Origin: Acidobacteriota bacterium
GTDB lineage: Bacteria; Acidobacteriota; Terriglobia; Terriglobales; Acidobacteriaceae
Direction: 5' to 3'
DNA: 64,000 bases
NCBI GenBank assembly: GCA_031296115.1
Contig: JARLGI010000023.1
Location: 1 to 64,000, forward strand
Part shown: positions 20,474 to 30,788 of the stretch, one piece after another
Layout: each line of letters opens with the position of its first letter
Numbering within the stretch: the first letter of the stretch is position 1
The notes under the pieces: model-generated
Told to the model about the DNA's origin: nothing
Databases searched by the model: none
Seen by the model: only the letters and a program-made list of their open reading frames with translations
Made by a program: the position numbers and the translations under genes

Positions 20474-20809
20474 ATGCGAAAAGCAATCTTCTTCCTCTGT
20501 TTCCTGGCTGCACTTCCACTCATCGCGCAGGACAAGTCTTCGGTCACGGTCAAGGGCAGCGAGGTGAACAACGGAGTCGTGATTGTCACCGTTCACCAGG
20601 CAACCGCCACCGAGGGCAAGACCACGTTCGCACTGCAGTGCAACAAGGGAGCGTCCCTCTGCACGGTCCTCGAGCCGGGAAACTACGTGATGGTTCGCCT
20701 GCCCAAGAACTACGGCATGTACGACTGCGACAATGTGGATGTCTACGCGGCGGGAGCGGACCCGGAAACCGGCAAGAAGCTTGGGCAGTATTGCCTGACT
20801 GAGAAGTAG
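20474..20809 (+). CDS. Small secreted protein of unknown function
   Basis: A 111-residue protein from ATG 20474 with GAGG 6 nt upstream. The N-terminus MRKAIFFLCFLAALPLIAQ is a clear Sec signal peptide cut before Q or D. The mature part is short, beta-rich (VTVKGSEVNNGVVIVTVHQ) and has four cysteines (residues near 57, 63, 81 and 107), enough for two disulphides. I do not recognise a family. The 200 bp between the acyltransferase and this gene contain a weak 5-bp hairpin at 20277-20292 and nothing else I can name. It is convergent with the aceE downstream fragment. Confidence 0.72.
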   Translation: MRKAIFFLCFLAALPLIAQDKSSVTVKGSEVNNGVVIVTVHQATATEGKTTFALQCNKGASLCTVLEPGNYVMVRLPKNYGMYDCDNVDVYAAGADPETGKKLGQYCLTEK

Positions 20810-20920
20810 ATCTGCGGCTCGGCCGCGGATGCGAACGCCGACCTATGCGGCTGGCGCACGGGCGGTCTATACAATTTGACGCGCCGGAGCTGGCTGTGAT
20901 CTCGTGGCGCAAAAAAAGTC

Positions 20921-20944
20921 GGGGCACCCTTAACACGGTGCCCC
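20921..20944 (-). terminator. Rho-independent terminator, minus strand
   Basis: GGGGCACC and GGTGCCCC form an 8-bp stem around an 8-nt loop. In minus-strand sense the stem is followed by GAC and seven T residues, a good intrinsic terminator for the aceE transcript and the fragment behind it. Confidence 0.8.
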
Positions 20945-21014
20945 ATGTTTCAGCTTGCTTCACTGCCGGTCACATCTTTGCGAGTCTTACGCTACCCGAA
21001 GAGCTTTCCGCCAG

Positions 21015-21269
21015 CTAGTTGCAGTTCGAGAACTTCACCGAAGCAATCTGCGTGCTCCAGTCGAAGCGCTGGGTCACTGTGTAGTACTCCTGGGTGTACC
21101 AGAAGGTGCAGCCATGCATGCCGTCGTTAGTGTCAATGCGCATGGAGCTGTAGTCGCCCCAGCAGTTCGAAGTGTCAGGTTGCGAACCGCTGCCGCCGAC
21201 CACCTGGACTTCAGCTTCCAGGTTGCGTGCTCCGGCTTCTTTCTTTGCGGGATTCCGAAGTAATTTGAC
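21015..21269 (-). pseudogene. C-terminal fragment of a surface/exported protein behind aceE
   Basis: Directly after the aceE stop the same reading frame stays open for 84 codons to a TAG at 21015. There is no good start codon early in it (a GTG at 21203 is possible). The last 45 residues read DYSSMRIDTNDG, CTFWYTQEYY, FDWSTQIASVKFSNCN, a motif I associate with the C-terminal ends of large acidobacterial exported proteins. The first part (LLRNPAKKEAGARNLEAE) is not recognisable. It is probably the 3' end of a lost gene brought next to aceE by a deletion. A terminator follows about 70 nt later. Confidence 0.55.
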
Positions 21270-23963
21270 TTAGGTGATGGCGGGATCCACCTTCTCGCTG
21301 TCCACCCCGAGTTCCTCGAAGGCCTTCTGCGCGCGCTGCACATCAAACTTTCCGTCGCGGGCGAGCCGTGACAGCGCAGCTACTGCGATCGACTCGGCAT
21401 TGACCTCGAAGTGCCGCCGCAGGTGCTCACGATTGTCACTGCGTCCAAAGCCATCCGTACCCAGCGTGACCAGCCGTTTGCCCAGCCACGGCGAAAGCTG
21501 GTCGGGCACCGCCTTCATGTAATCGGTTGCGGCGATGATCGGGCCTTCTACCCCGTCAAGCACGGTCGCGATGTACGGCCGTTTTTCGGGTTGTGCAGGA
21601 TGCAGCCGGTTCCAGCGCTCGACGGCCAACGCGTCGCGTCGCAACTCGTTGTAGCTGGTGACACTCCAGACGTCGGCCTGAACGCCGTACTTCTCAGCCA
21701 GTATCTGCTGCGCGCGCAGCGCTTCGTTGAGGATGGGACCGCTGCCAAAGAGCTGGACGACAGACTTGCCTTCCGCCGCCGACTTATAGCGATAGATGCC
21801 GCGCAGAATGCCTTCTTCACAGCCGGCCGGCATTTCCGGCATCGCATAGTCCTCGTTGTAGATGGTGATGTAGTAGAAGCGATCTTCCATCTCTGCGTAC
21901 ATGCGGCGCATGCCATCCTGCACAATGACAGCGATCTCGTACACGTAGGCGGGATCGTAGCTGTGGCAAGTGGGGACGGTGCTGGACAGCACGAGGCTGT
22001 GGCCGTCCTGGTGCTGCAAGCCTTCGCCGGCGAGAGTCGTACGTCCGGCCGTACCGCCCATCATGAAGCCTTTGCCGCGCGAATCGGCAAACGCCCAGAC
22101 CATGTCGCCGATACGCTGGAAGCCAAACATCGAGTAGTACGTAAAGAACGGGACCATCGGCACGCCGCAGTTGGCATAGGCAGTGCCCGCCGCCGTGAAG
22201 GACGCCATCGAGCCAGCTTCGGTGATTCCCTCTTCCAGAATCTGCCCGTTCTTCTCTTCGCGGTAATACAACAGCATGTCCTGATCGTGCGGGGTGTAAA
22301 GCTGCCCCTTGCTTGCGTAAATGCCTACCTGGCGAATGATCGACTCCATGCCAAACGTGCGGCCTTCGTCAGGAATGATGGGCACGATGAGCTTACCGAC
22401 CTGAGGATTTTTCATCAGCCGACGCAACATGCTAACGAAGCCCATGGTGGTCGAGACCGCCCGGCCTTTGGAGCCGGCCAGTGATTCGGAGAACTCGGTC
22501 AGCGGAGGAGCCTGGAAGTGCATGGCAGGAACTTCGCGCTTCAGCAAGAACCCGCCAAGGGCCTCACGCCGCTGCTTTGCATAGACAATCTCGGGGCTGT
22601 CATCGGGCGGACGATACAGCCGCCCTTCCTTCGCCGCCAGCTCCGGAATCGGAATCGCAAACCGCGAGCGGAAAGCAGTCAGTGACTGATCAGCGAGTTT
22701 CTTTTCCTGGTGAGTGGCGTTGCGCGCCTCGGCCGAACCGAGACCGTAGCCTTTTACCGTGTGCGCCAGGATTACCGTGGGTGAGCCCTGGTGCTCCACT
22801 GCGCGCTTGTAGGCGTTGTAAACCTTCTGCGGATCATGGCCGCCGCGGGTGAGGCGATGCAGTTCCTCATCGCTCATGTCGGAGACCATTTCCAGCAACT
22901 CGGGATACTTGCCAAAGAAGTGGGTGCGGATGTATGCGCCGCCCTTAACCTTGTAGGTCTGGTATTCGCCGTCCACTACTTCGCCCAGGCGCTTCACCAG
23001 CAAGCCTGACTTGTCGCGCGCAAACAGCGGGTCCCAATCAGAGCCCCACAGAACCTTTATGACGTTCCAGCCGGCACCCCGGAAGGCCGCTTCCAGTTCC
23101 TTGATGATGTTTCCGTTGCCGCGCACGGGCCCGTCGAGACGCTGGAGATTGCAGTTCACGACGAAGATGAGGTTATCGAGTTGCTCGCGGGAAGCGAGCG
23201 TAAGCGAGCCCATGGACTCGGGCTCATCGGTCTCGCCGTCCCCTACAAATGCCCAGACCTTCCTGGGAGTTGCGGGAATAATCTCCCGGTTCTCCAGGTA
23301 CCGCATGAAGCGCGCCTGGTAAATCGCGTTCAGTGGTCCAAGCCCCATGGACACCGTGGGGAATCTCCAGAAATCGGGCATCAGCCAGGGATGCGGATAG
23401 GACGACAATGCAGGCTCGCCGCGCAGCTCATGACGAAAATTCTTTACCTGCTCCTCGGTGATCCGCCCCAAGAGGTAGGCCCGCGCGTAAACGCCGGGCG
23501 AAGAGTGCCCTTGAAAATAGACGAAATCGCCCGGCTGGTCGCCGTAACGGGCGTGGAAGAAATGATTGAAACCAACTTCCAGCAGCGTCGCCAGGGACGA
23601 ATACGTCGAGATATGGCCGCCGATGCCGGGGTCCTTTTTGTTCTGCCGGTGCACCATGGCCATCGCGTTCCAGCGCGTCAGACTCTTCAGCCGCCGCTCC
23701 AGTTGGCGGTCTCCGGGATATGGCACTTCCTCTTCGACGGGAATTGTATTGACGTAAGGGGTGTTGAGCTGGAGCGGAACTTCCACCCCGAACTGATGGG
23801 CCCTATTGATCAGGGCGGCGAGAAGATCGCAGCCGCGGTTCGTGCCCTCTTCCTCGACCACCTGGTCGAAGGCCTCAAGCCATTCCGCGACTTCCTCTTC
23901 CGTGTCCATCTCCGGCCTGGCCGGAAATTCGATGATCCGCTTCTTGACTTCGTAGGTTGCCAC
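21270..23963 (-). CDS. aceE: Pyruvate dehydrogenase E1 component, homodimeric type
   Basis: An 897-residue single-chain E1 that decarboxylates pyruvate with TPP and passes the acetyl group to the lipoyl E2. The TPP/Mg motif is GDGETDEPESMGSLT ending in VVNCN (about residues 230-260). GGHISTYSSLATLLEVG and YFQGHSSPGVYARAYL near residues 115-165 are the usual substrate-channel blocks. The pyrimidine domain has EGITEAGSMASFTAAGT. Length matches the E. coli enzyme (887). The start is GTG at 23963 with GAGG 6 nt ahead. No E2 or E3 gene is next to it, so the complex partners must be elsewhere. A -10 box lies about 80 bp upstream, and a structured element precedes that. Confidence 0.95.
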   Translation of the reverse strand: MATYEVKKRIIEFPARPEMDTEEEVAEWLEAFDQVVEEEGTNRGCDLLAALINRAHQFGVEVPLQLNTPYVNTIPVEEEVPYPGDRQLERRLKSLTRWNAMAMVHRQNKKDPGIGGHISTYSSLATLLEVGFNHFFHARYGDQPGDFVYFQGHSSPGVYARAYLLGRITEEQVKNFRHELRGEPALSSYPHPWLMPDFWRFPTVSMGLGPLNAIYQARFMRYLENREIIPATPRKVWAFVGDGETDEPESMGSLTLASREQLDNLIFVVNCNLQRLDGPVRGNGNIIKELEAAFRGAGWNVIKVLWGSDWDPLFARDKSGLLVKRLGEVVDGEYQTYKVKGGAYIRTHFFGKYPELLEMVSDMSDEELHRLTRGGHDPQKVYNAYKRAVEHQGSPTVILAHTVKGYGLGSAEARNATHQEKKLADQSLTAFRSRFAIPIPELAAKEGRLYRPPDDSPEIVYAKQRREALGGFLLKREVPAMHFQAPPLTEFSESLAGSKGRAVSTTMGFVSMLRRLMKNPQVGKLIVPIIPDEGRTFGMESIIRQVGIYASKGQLYTPHDQDMLLYYREEKNGQILEEGITEAGSMASFTAAGTAYANCGVPMVPFFTYYSMFGFQRIGDMVWAFADSRGKGFMMGGTAGRTTLAGEGLQHQDGHSLVLSSTVPTCHSYDPAYVYEIAVIVQDGMRRMYAEMEDRFYYITIYNEDYAMPEMPAGCEEGILRGIYRYKSAAEGKSVVQLFGSGPILNEALRAQQILAEKYGVQADVWSVTSYNELRRDALAVERWNRLHPAQPEKRPYIATVLDGVEGPIIAATDYMKAVPDQLSPWLGKRLVTLGTDGFGRSDNREHLRRHFEVNAESIAVAALSRLARDGKFDVQRAQKAFEELGVDSEKVDPAIT

Positions 23964-24043
23964 GATTACCTCAATAATCTGCCTAATCTAGGCGGCACGA
24001 CGGGCCTGCCTACATGCTGCGCCTCAGGAATGAATTCTTCGTC

Positions 24044-24049
24044 ACTATA
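24044..24049 (-). promoter_or_regulatory. Putative -10 box of aceE promoter
   Basis: Minus-strand TATAGT (context CCTACTATAGTG), no good -35. It would give a leader of about 75 nt before aceE. Confidence 0.35.
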
Positions 24050-24096
24050 GTAGGGATGCACACGAAGAAAAATCGCTTCTTGTTGTTGTGGCCGCA

Positions 24097-24166
24097 GCCG
24101 ACATTGCTGATTGCGCGGTGCAAGACACCCGAGGGCCACAGCAGGTGGCCAAACTCGGAAATCGGC
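24097..24166. ncRNA. Candidate structured RNA or regulatory element upstream of aceE
   Basis: CCGAG-GGCCAC at 24129-24139 pairs with GTGGCC-aaa-CTCGG at 24145-24158 (11 bp, one 3-nt bulge, 5-nt loop). That hairpin is enclosed by GCCGA (24097-24101) pairing with TCGGC (24162-24166). On the minus strand an extended -10-like TGCTAAAAT (complement at 24191-24199) lies just upstream, so a transcript starting near 24183 would carry it. The 390-bp gap has no open frame I can support. The strand is not certain, and no known RNA family was recognised. Confidence 0.3.
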
Positions 24167-24353
24167 GTTCCATCCTCACGAATGTTGTCTTGATTTTAGC
24201 AGAGAGAAGCAGCAGTCAGGACCGTGCAGTGTGGGAAGTGCGGGCAGCATCAAACGCGAAACGCGCACCGCCCGATGCGCGCTTCCTGCTTAGGCAAACT
24301 TATGTATGCAGACCCCAGTCCGGAGATGAGAACTCTTCCTAGGTGTCGGTCAG

Positions 24354-24626
24354 CTACTGCGGCGTGTTGATTTGTTGCCAGACCGCCATGCCGGCAATCA
24401 CCAGAATCAGCACACCTGACAGGACCCCCAGAACACGCACGTAAGGCGCAACTTTTCGCATCCGAAGCTGGAGTTGTTCCTGCTCGACTCGGAGGCTGGC
24501 ACTTGCATCGTCCAGGAAGAGTTGATCGTCTTCGTGCAGGGTCAAAGTGCTGCGGTAGATCAGAAGCAGGATCAGCACCACGGTCAGCGCGCCCCACACG
24601 ATCAGCAACATCATGATCAAAGACAT
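24354..24626 (-). CDS. Small two-helix membrane protein of unknown function
   Basis: A 90-residue protein with two predicted membrane helices: MMLLIVWGALTVVLILLLIY at the N-terminus and VLGVLSGVLILVIAGMAVW near the C-terminus. Between them is a charged, amphipathic segment of about 40 residues (LHEDDQLFLDDASASLRVE). A good ribosome binding site, GAGG 7 nt before ATG 24626, supports it as a real gene. It ends QQINTPQ. No family recognised. It is upstream of aceE on the same strand, but 390 bp away, so an operon is unlikely. Confidence 0.7.
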   Translation of the reverse strand: MSLIMMLLIVWGALTVVLILLLIYRSTLTLHEDDQLFLDDASASLRVEQEQLQLRMRKVAPYVRVLGVLSGVLILVIAGMAVWQQINTPQ

Positions 24627-24866
24627 TAGCCACCTCGGCTCGAAGGAACCGGCCCCGCGGCCGCCAGTTTGACGCCGCGGAGGATCGGAGCCCTCACGGG
24701 CACATATTATATCCTCAGGGCAGTTTACAACCAGTGCAATTTGGGCGACTGCCGTAGCAAGCCACGGGGACGGCCCGCGGGCCTATCGAAAACCAAGTCA
24801 CGCAATGCCAAGTTCTGCGACCTCATTCAGTTAGCGCGCATCCAAATGTTGTAGCCGCCAAGCCAG

Positions 24867-24894
24867 TTGGCGGCGAGACGCAGTTTGCTATAAT
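24867..24894 (+). promoter_or_regulatory. Promoter of the A-type Fe-S carrier gene
   Basis: -35 TTGGCG (24867-24872), 16-nt spacer with an extended TG, and -10 TATAAT (24889-24894). The start site would be near 24901, about 19 nt before the ATG, with GAGGAGAGAGG between. One of the best sigma-70-like promoters in the window. Confidence 0.7.
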
Positions 24895-24919
24895 CGCGCT
24901 AGTTTCTGAGGAGAGAGGC

Positions 24920-25297
24920 ATGGCAACCACAACTACCACACCGACCACCACGACCCCAACTGTAGACACTCGGCCGCTTAATTTCACCGGCACAGCAATC
25001 GCCAAGGTGAAAGAGATCATGGCGCAGCAGAATCCCGTACCGGCAGGACTGCGCGTGGGCGTGGTCGGGGGAGGATGCTCCGGCTTCTCCTACTCAATGT
25101 CTTTCGAGAATGGCGCAGGGATGATGGACAAGACATTCGATTTCGAGGGGCTGAAGGTCTATGTTGACGCGACCTCACTGATGTACCTGAAGGGCGTCAA
25201 TGTTGATTACATCGAGACGCTCGAGGGCGCCGGCTTCAAGTTTGACAACCCCAACGTGAAGAGCACTTGCGGTTGCGGATCGTCCTTCAGCGTGTAA
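24920..25297 (+). CDS. erpA: A-type iron-sulfur carrier (ErpA/IscA family)
   Basis: A 125-residue HesB/IscA-type protein that binds and hands over Fe-S clusters to apoenzymes. The three cluster ligands are in place: C53 (GGGCSGFSY) and C117 and C119 (STCGCGSSF). The N-terminus has an odd Thr/Pro tract of about 16 residues (MATTTTTPTTTTPT) before the folded part begins, which is not usual for the family. It has a strong promoter and ribosome binding site and a clear terminator, so it is a single-gene unit. Many Fe-S enzymes nearby (KorAB partner ferredoxin, Rieske oxygenase, ThiC) would be clients, but no direct link is shown. ErpA versus IscA cannot be told apart from this alone. Confidence 0.9.
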   Translation: MATTTTTPTTTTPTVDTRPLNFTGTAIAKVKEIMAQQNPVPAGLRVGVVGGGCSGFSYSMSFENGAGMMDKTFDFEGLKVYVDATSLMYLKGVNVDYIETLEGAGFKFDNPNVKSTCGCGSSFSV

Positions 25298-25321
25298 TTA
25301 GAACAAGATAACGAGTGCAAG

Positions 25322-25353
25322 GCCCCGTCGCGAAGGGACGGGGCTTTTTCTTT
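25322..25353 (+). terminator. Rho-independent terminator after the Fe-S carrier
   Basis: GCCCCGTC / GACGGGGC 8-bp stem, 7-nt loop, followed by TTTTTCTTT. It lies 25 nt after the stop codon. Confidence 0.88.
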
Positions 25354-25537
25354 GTCCGGAGTCCGCACTTACAGAACGATTCGCGACCTCCGGGTTCGTC
25401 CTGCAGCGCGCAACCAATGTTTCGCTGCCGGGTTGGAACAGACTGTTGTGCCCTATACCGTACCGCTTACACCCTATACAATGTATTTTCCTGCTTGCGT
25501 TCTGAATAAGGTCGGTACTTCACTGTCGAGAGTGTGG

Positions 25538-26794
25538 ATGATATCTTTTCGCCAGACCGGTTTCATACTGTCAATTATTTTCGTGTTGCTGCTTGAGTTG
25601 GGCTGTGGAGACCAGTACCGGCCAGTGGCGAATCCTATCATCGGGCCCGGTGGCCAGCCTCAATCCACCCATTACGCCTACGTGGTCAATTACAACCCCA
25701 GCGGTCCAGGCTCAACCTACAAGATTGACGTTTCCGGAGATACCATCAGCCAAGCTCAGACGGTGGGATTGGGCTCGGTCGCCGAGTCTCTGTTCCTCAA
25801 CAGCACTCTCTTCGTGGCCAACCGGGATGGAGACAGCGTAATGTCTTACACGGTCTATCTCAGCGGCCCGCCGATCACCACCACCAATCTTCTACCAGGC
25901 TCTCATCCGGTAGCGCTGGCGTCCACCGAGAATGACGCGATGTTCGTGCTCAACCAGGGGCCGAACTCCGCATGCCCGAATACCGGATCGATCAGCACCA
26001 TCAGCACCACAACACTGACCGTCACCAATACCGTGTGCGTCGGGGTACACCCCACGCAAATGATTCAGCTGCCCAATGGCGGCGAGATTTATGTGACCAA
26101 CCAGGGTGACAATAGCGTGTCGATTTTTGTTCCATCCAGCCAGACCGTGACCGCCACAATCACCACGGCGCAGGGGCTGGGACTCAATCCCACCGCCCTG
26201 GCGTCGAGCCTGGACGGCAGTTTCATATTCGTTGTGACCGCCGGCGACGGCACCAACCCTGGCGCGCTTGACATTCTGCCGAGATACTCTGGGACGATTG
26301 CTGCGTCGGTTCCCTTGGGAGTTGCACCGAGCTTCGAGATACTCGATCCGAACCTCAATCGGTTATACGTGGCCAACACCGGCAGCAACACCGTAAACGT
26401 GTTTGATGCTTCGAAGGTGAACGTCGCAAACAACCCGGCAATACCCCTGCTGGGGACCGCCAATGTAGGCACCGCGCCGGTGAGCATCACTCCGCTGCCT
26501 AACGGCACGCAGTTCTATGTCGCTGACTCCGTCTCGAACGATGTGACGGTGGTTAGTGCAGGCAGCTTCCTGCCCTTGAAGACCATTCCTCTAGCCGCTA
26601 ACGCCAACCCGGTATGGATCGCCTCGGAGCCAACATCCACCAAGGTTTACGTTGCCAACCCCGGAACTGGAACGATTTCCATCATCCAAACGGTCGACAA
26701 CACCATCGCGACCAACATAGCGGCGCCTCCACAGGTTGCAGGTTGCGTCAGCTACTGCGCGCTCCAGCAGCCGGTCATGATAGGTACCAACTAG
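25538..26794 (+). CDS. YVTN-type beta-propeller lipoprotein
   Basis: A 418-residue exported protein. From ATG 25538 the N-terminus is MISFRQTGFILSIIFVLLLE followed by LGC, a lipobox, so it is probably a lipoprotein anchored at the outer membrane or periplasmic face. The rest is a run of about seven imperfect 40-45-residue repeats of the YVTN/surface-propeller type, each with a core such as LFVANRDGDSVMSY, IYVTNQGDNSVSIF, LYVANTGSNTVNVF, FYVADSVSNDVTVV and VYVANPGTGTISII. The fold is a beta-propeller, a binding scaffold rather than a known enzyme. The frame is open to 25352, but the extra 62 residues lie before the signal. The last repeat is followed by a VAGCVSYCALQQP tail with two cysteines. 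Confidence 0.82.
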   Translation: MISFRQTGFILSIIFVLLLELGCGDQYRPVANPIIGPGGQPQSTHYAYVVNYNPSGPGSTYKIDVSGDTISQAQTVGLGSVAESLFLNSTLFVANRDGDSVMSYTVYLSGPPITTTNLLPGSHPVALASTENDAMFVLNQGPNSACPNTGSISTISTTTLTVTNTVCVGVHPTQMIQLPNGGEIYVTNQGDNSVSIFVPSSQTVTATITTAQGLGLNPTALASSLDGSFIFVVTAGDGTNPGALDILPRYSGTIAASVPLGVAPSFEILDPNLNRLYVANTGSNTVNVFDASKVNVANNPAIPLLGTANVGTAPVSITPLPNGTQFYVADSVSNDVTVVSAGSFLPLKTIPLAANANPVWIASEPTSTKVYVANPGTGTISIIQTVDNTIATNIAAPPQVAGCVSYCALQQPVMIGTN

Positions 26795-26896
26795 AGGTAG
26801 TTTCGCGCCCCGCAAACTGTCCAATGCTCTCTGGATTCGTTGCGGCACGGCTTCGCAGCTGTCGGGCGATTGGGGTTCCTGTCATGAATGCCGTGC

Positions 26897-26929
26897 TGAC
26901 AACCGACAACTGGCCACTGACGACTGCTT

Positions 26930-26931
<2 letters not shown>
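26897..26931. repeat. Heptanucleotide-phased repeat (5 units)
   Basis: Units tgacaac, cgacaac, tggccac, tgacgac, tgctttc in 7-nt phase, ending over the uvrB stop codon. The last unit, tgctttc, is the same as the last unit of the tract at 2639-2673, which also ends over a stop codon. Confidence 0.55.
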
Positions 26932-28918
<1,987 letters not shown>

Positions 28919-28974
28919 AATTCCCTGGTCCTCGCACCGTACAGAAAGGAATTTCGTCGGGTGGGTATCTCTCT

Positions 28975-28980
28975 ATTATA
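28975..28980 (-). promoter_or_regulatory. Putative -10 box of uvrB promoter
   Basis: Minus-strand TATAAT about 57 bp before the uvrB start; the -35 region is poor. No LexA-type palindrome is obvious here. Confidence 0.35.
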
Positions 28981-29149
28981 CGATGCCACGAACGCCGGCT
29001 TTAATGATGACGACCATGGCGGCGCGGTGGGTTACAGGGCCGTTTCGGGAAAGGTCGGGGTCTGATTTATCCTATCTATACTGTCCTTGAAGCGATGGCT
29101 ACGGGCATTTTTTGGCGATTCATAATTCTTGCTTTTGAAGAAGGTCATC

Positions 29150-30343
29150 ATGAGAATCCTGGTTATTGGCGCCGGCATGATGGGTTGGGCTGCCGCGTTT
29201 GACATGGCACGCAACGAAAGCGTGGCAGCAATCACCTTGGCAGACAGTGACGAGCGGCGGGCGACCGAGGCGGCCGCTCGCATCAACAAGCTGACCGGCA
29301 GCCACAACGTCACCCCAGCCAAGCTCGATGCCGCCGAAACAGAGGTCGTGACCGAGGTCCTGCGCGGGCATGACGGTGTGCTGTCTGCTGTTCCCTACTT
29401 TCTGAACGTTGGATTGGCGAAAGCAGCCATCGAAGCGAAGTGTCATTTTGCCGATCTGGGCGGCAACAACAAAATCGTGAGCCAAGAGTATGCGCTCGAG
29501 TCCCAAGCCCTGCAGGCAGGCATTGCCATCGCGCCTGATTGCGGTCTGTCGCCGGGCCTGGCTTCAATCCTTGCTGGCGAACTGCTTCGCCGGGTGGGGG
29601 GCAGAGCTGACGCGCTCAAGATTTATGTCGGCGGTTTGCCGCAAACCCCGCAGCCGCCGTTCAACTACCAGTTGGTCTTTTCGGTTGAGGGCCTCATCAA
29701 TGAGTACAGCGAACCGGCGAAGGTTTTGCGCAATGGCAAGATGGTCACTGTGGAGCCGCTGACCGAAGTTGAACCTTTCGTGATGGCGGGCTTTCCGGAG
29801 CTTGAGGCATTCCATACCTCCGGTGGGACGTCGACCCTTCCCGAGACTTTTCAAGGCCGTGTGGGGGAGTGCTTTGAAAAAACGCTCCGCTATCCCGGTC
29901 ACTTTCGCATGCTGCGCTCGCTGTATGACTTAGGCCTGTTCTCTAGCCGGAAGCGGCGCGTAGACGGAACCGAAGTTGCACCCCGGCAGGTCACTTCGCG
30001 ACTCTTCGAAGAAAAATTTGCCAGTACCGCGCCCGAGGTCACCATCCTCCGCGTTGATGCCCATCACCGAGACACCGTCGCCTCTTTCAGCCTGATCGAC
30101 TACACCGACCCACTGACGGGCCTGACTTCCATGGCGAGGACTACAGCCTGGCCAGCGTCGATCGTTTTACAAATGTTGATCAGCGGTGCGATTGGAAAAC
30201 GGGGCGGAATTCGGCAGGAAATCGATATTCCCGTCGCGACGTTCCTCAACGAATTGGCCGTGCGAAACATCAGCATCAACTACCACATCGAGTCAGGACA
30301 CGAAACTTCGCAGCCGGTCCTGGTGGGCGCGCGGGAGGACTGA
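29150..30343 (+). CDS. Saccharopine-dehydrogenase-like oxidoreductase (lysine dehydrogenase type)
   Basis: A 397-residue NAD(P)-dependent oxidoreductase of the saccharopine dehydrogenase superfamily. The N-terminal dinucleotide site is MRILVIGAGMMGWAAAFD. Later blocks HFADLGGNN, GIAIAPDCGLSPGLASILAG and FHTSGGTSTLPETF match the lysine 6-dehydrogenase-like group, which forms allysine from lysine. It could instead act on another amino acid or amine. ATG 29150 has AAGAAGG 6 nt before it. Immediately downstream, 0 nt apart with the stop TGA then TTG, is a DoxX-type gene, so the two are an operon. No partner lysine catabolic genes are in the window apart from an aldehyde dehydrogenase 9 kb away, and that link is speculative. 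Confidence 0.8.
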   Translation: MRILVIGAGMMGWAAAFDMARNESVAAITLADSDERRATEAAARINKLTGSHNVTPAKLDAAETEVVTEVLRGHDGVLSAVPYFLNVGLAKAAIEAKCHFADLGGNNKIVSQEYALESQALQAGIAIAPDCGLSPGLASILAGELLRRVGGRADALKIYVGGLPQTPQPPFNYQLVFSVEGLINEYSEPAKVLRNGKMVTVEPLTEVEPFVMAGFPELEAFHTSGGTSTLPETFQGRVGECFEKTLRYPGHFRMLRSLYDLGLFSSRKRRVDGTEVAPRQVTSRLFEEKFASTAPEVTILRVDAHHRDTVASFSLIDYTDPLTGLTSMARTTAWPASIVLQMLISGAIGKRGGIRQEIDIPVATFLNELAVRNISINYHIESGHETSQPVLVGARED

Positions 30344-30750
30344 TTGAGCTTTCTGAATCGCTTGCAACCCTTAGGCCTACTCGTTTTGCGGCTCGCCTTG
30401 GGCGCGGTCATGATCGCCCACGGCTGGCAGAAAGTTTACGGCGGCATGCCGCAGTTCATGGAGATGTTGCGGCACATGGGAATTCCCGGCTGGATGGGCT
30501 ATCTCACGGCGGCTGCGGAATTCGGCGGCGGCATCCTGCTGGTCATCGGATTTCTGACCCGCTGGCGGCGCTCGCTATCTTCATCGACATGCTAGTGGCG
30601 ATTGTAAAAGTCCATCTGCCGCACGGCTTCTTCGCCAAGAACGGCGGCTATGAGTTCCCGCTGGTGTGTGCGGCGGTGGCGTTTTCCCTGATTTGGAGCG
30701 GAGCCGGACCGATGGCCATCGATTGGCTGTGGCGCAGCAAGGTACGATAA
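30344..30750 (+). pseudogene. DoxX-family membrane protein, single-base frameshift
   Basis: DoxX/DoxD-family inner-membrane protein of about 135 residues when one missing base is restored near 30558-30562. The first part reads MSFLNRLQPLGLLVLRLALG, HGWQKVYGG, GYLTAAAEFGGGILLVIGFLTR. After the shift, the +1 frame gives LAALAIFIDMLVAIVKVHL, GFFAKNGGYEFPLVCAAV and DWLWRSKVR. Four hydrophobic segments result, as expected for DoxX. The uncorrected frame stops at codon 83. The TTG start at 30344 follows the upstream stop directly, with GGAGG inside the preceding gene. Whether the indel is real or a read error cannot be told from this sequence. The function of most DoxX proteins is unknown. Confidence 0.8.
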
Positions 30751-30788
30751 CAAACAACTGCCGACAAGTCGACCTTGGCGGCGTGAAC

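Noticed and set aside
21411-22484. Plus-strand open frame opposite aceE
   Set aside because: Antisense of conserved AceE; composition is typical of GC-rich shadows.
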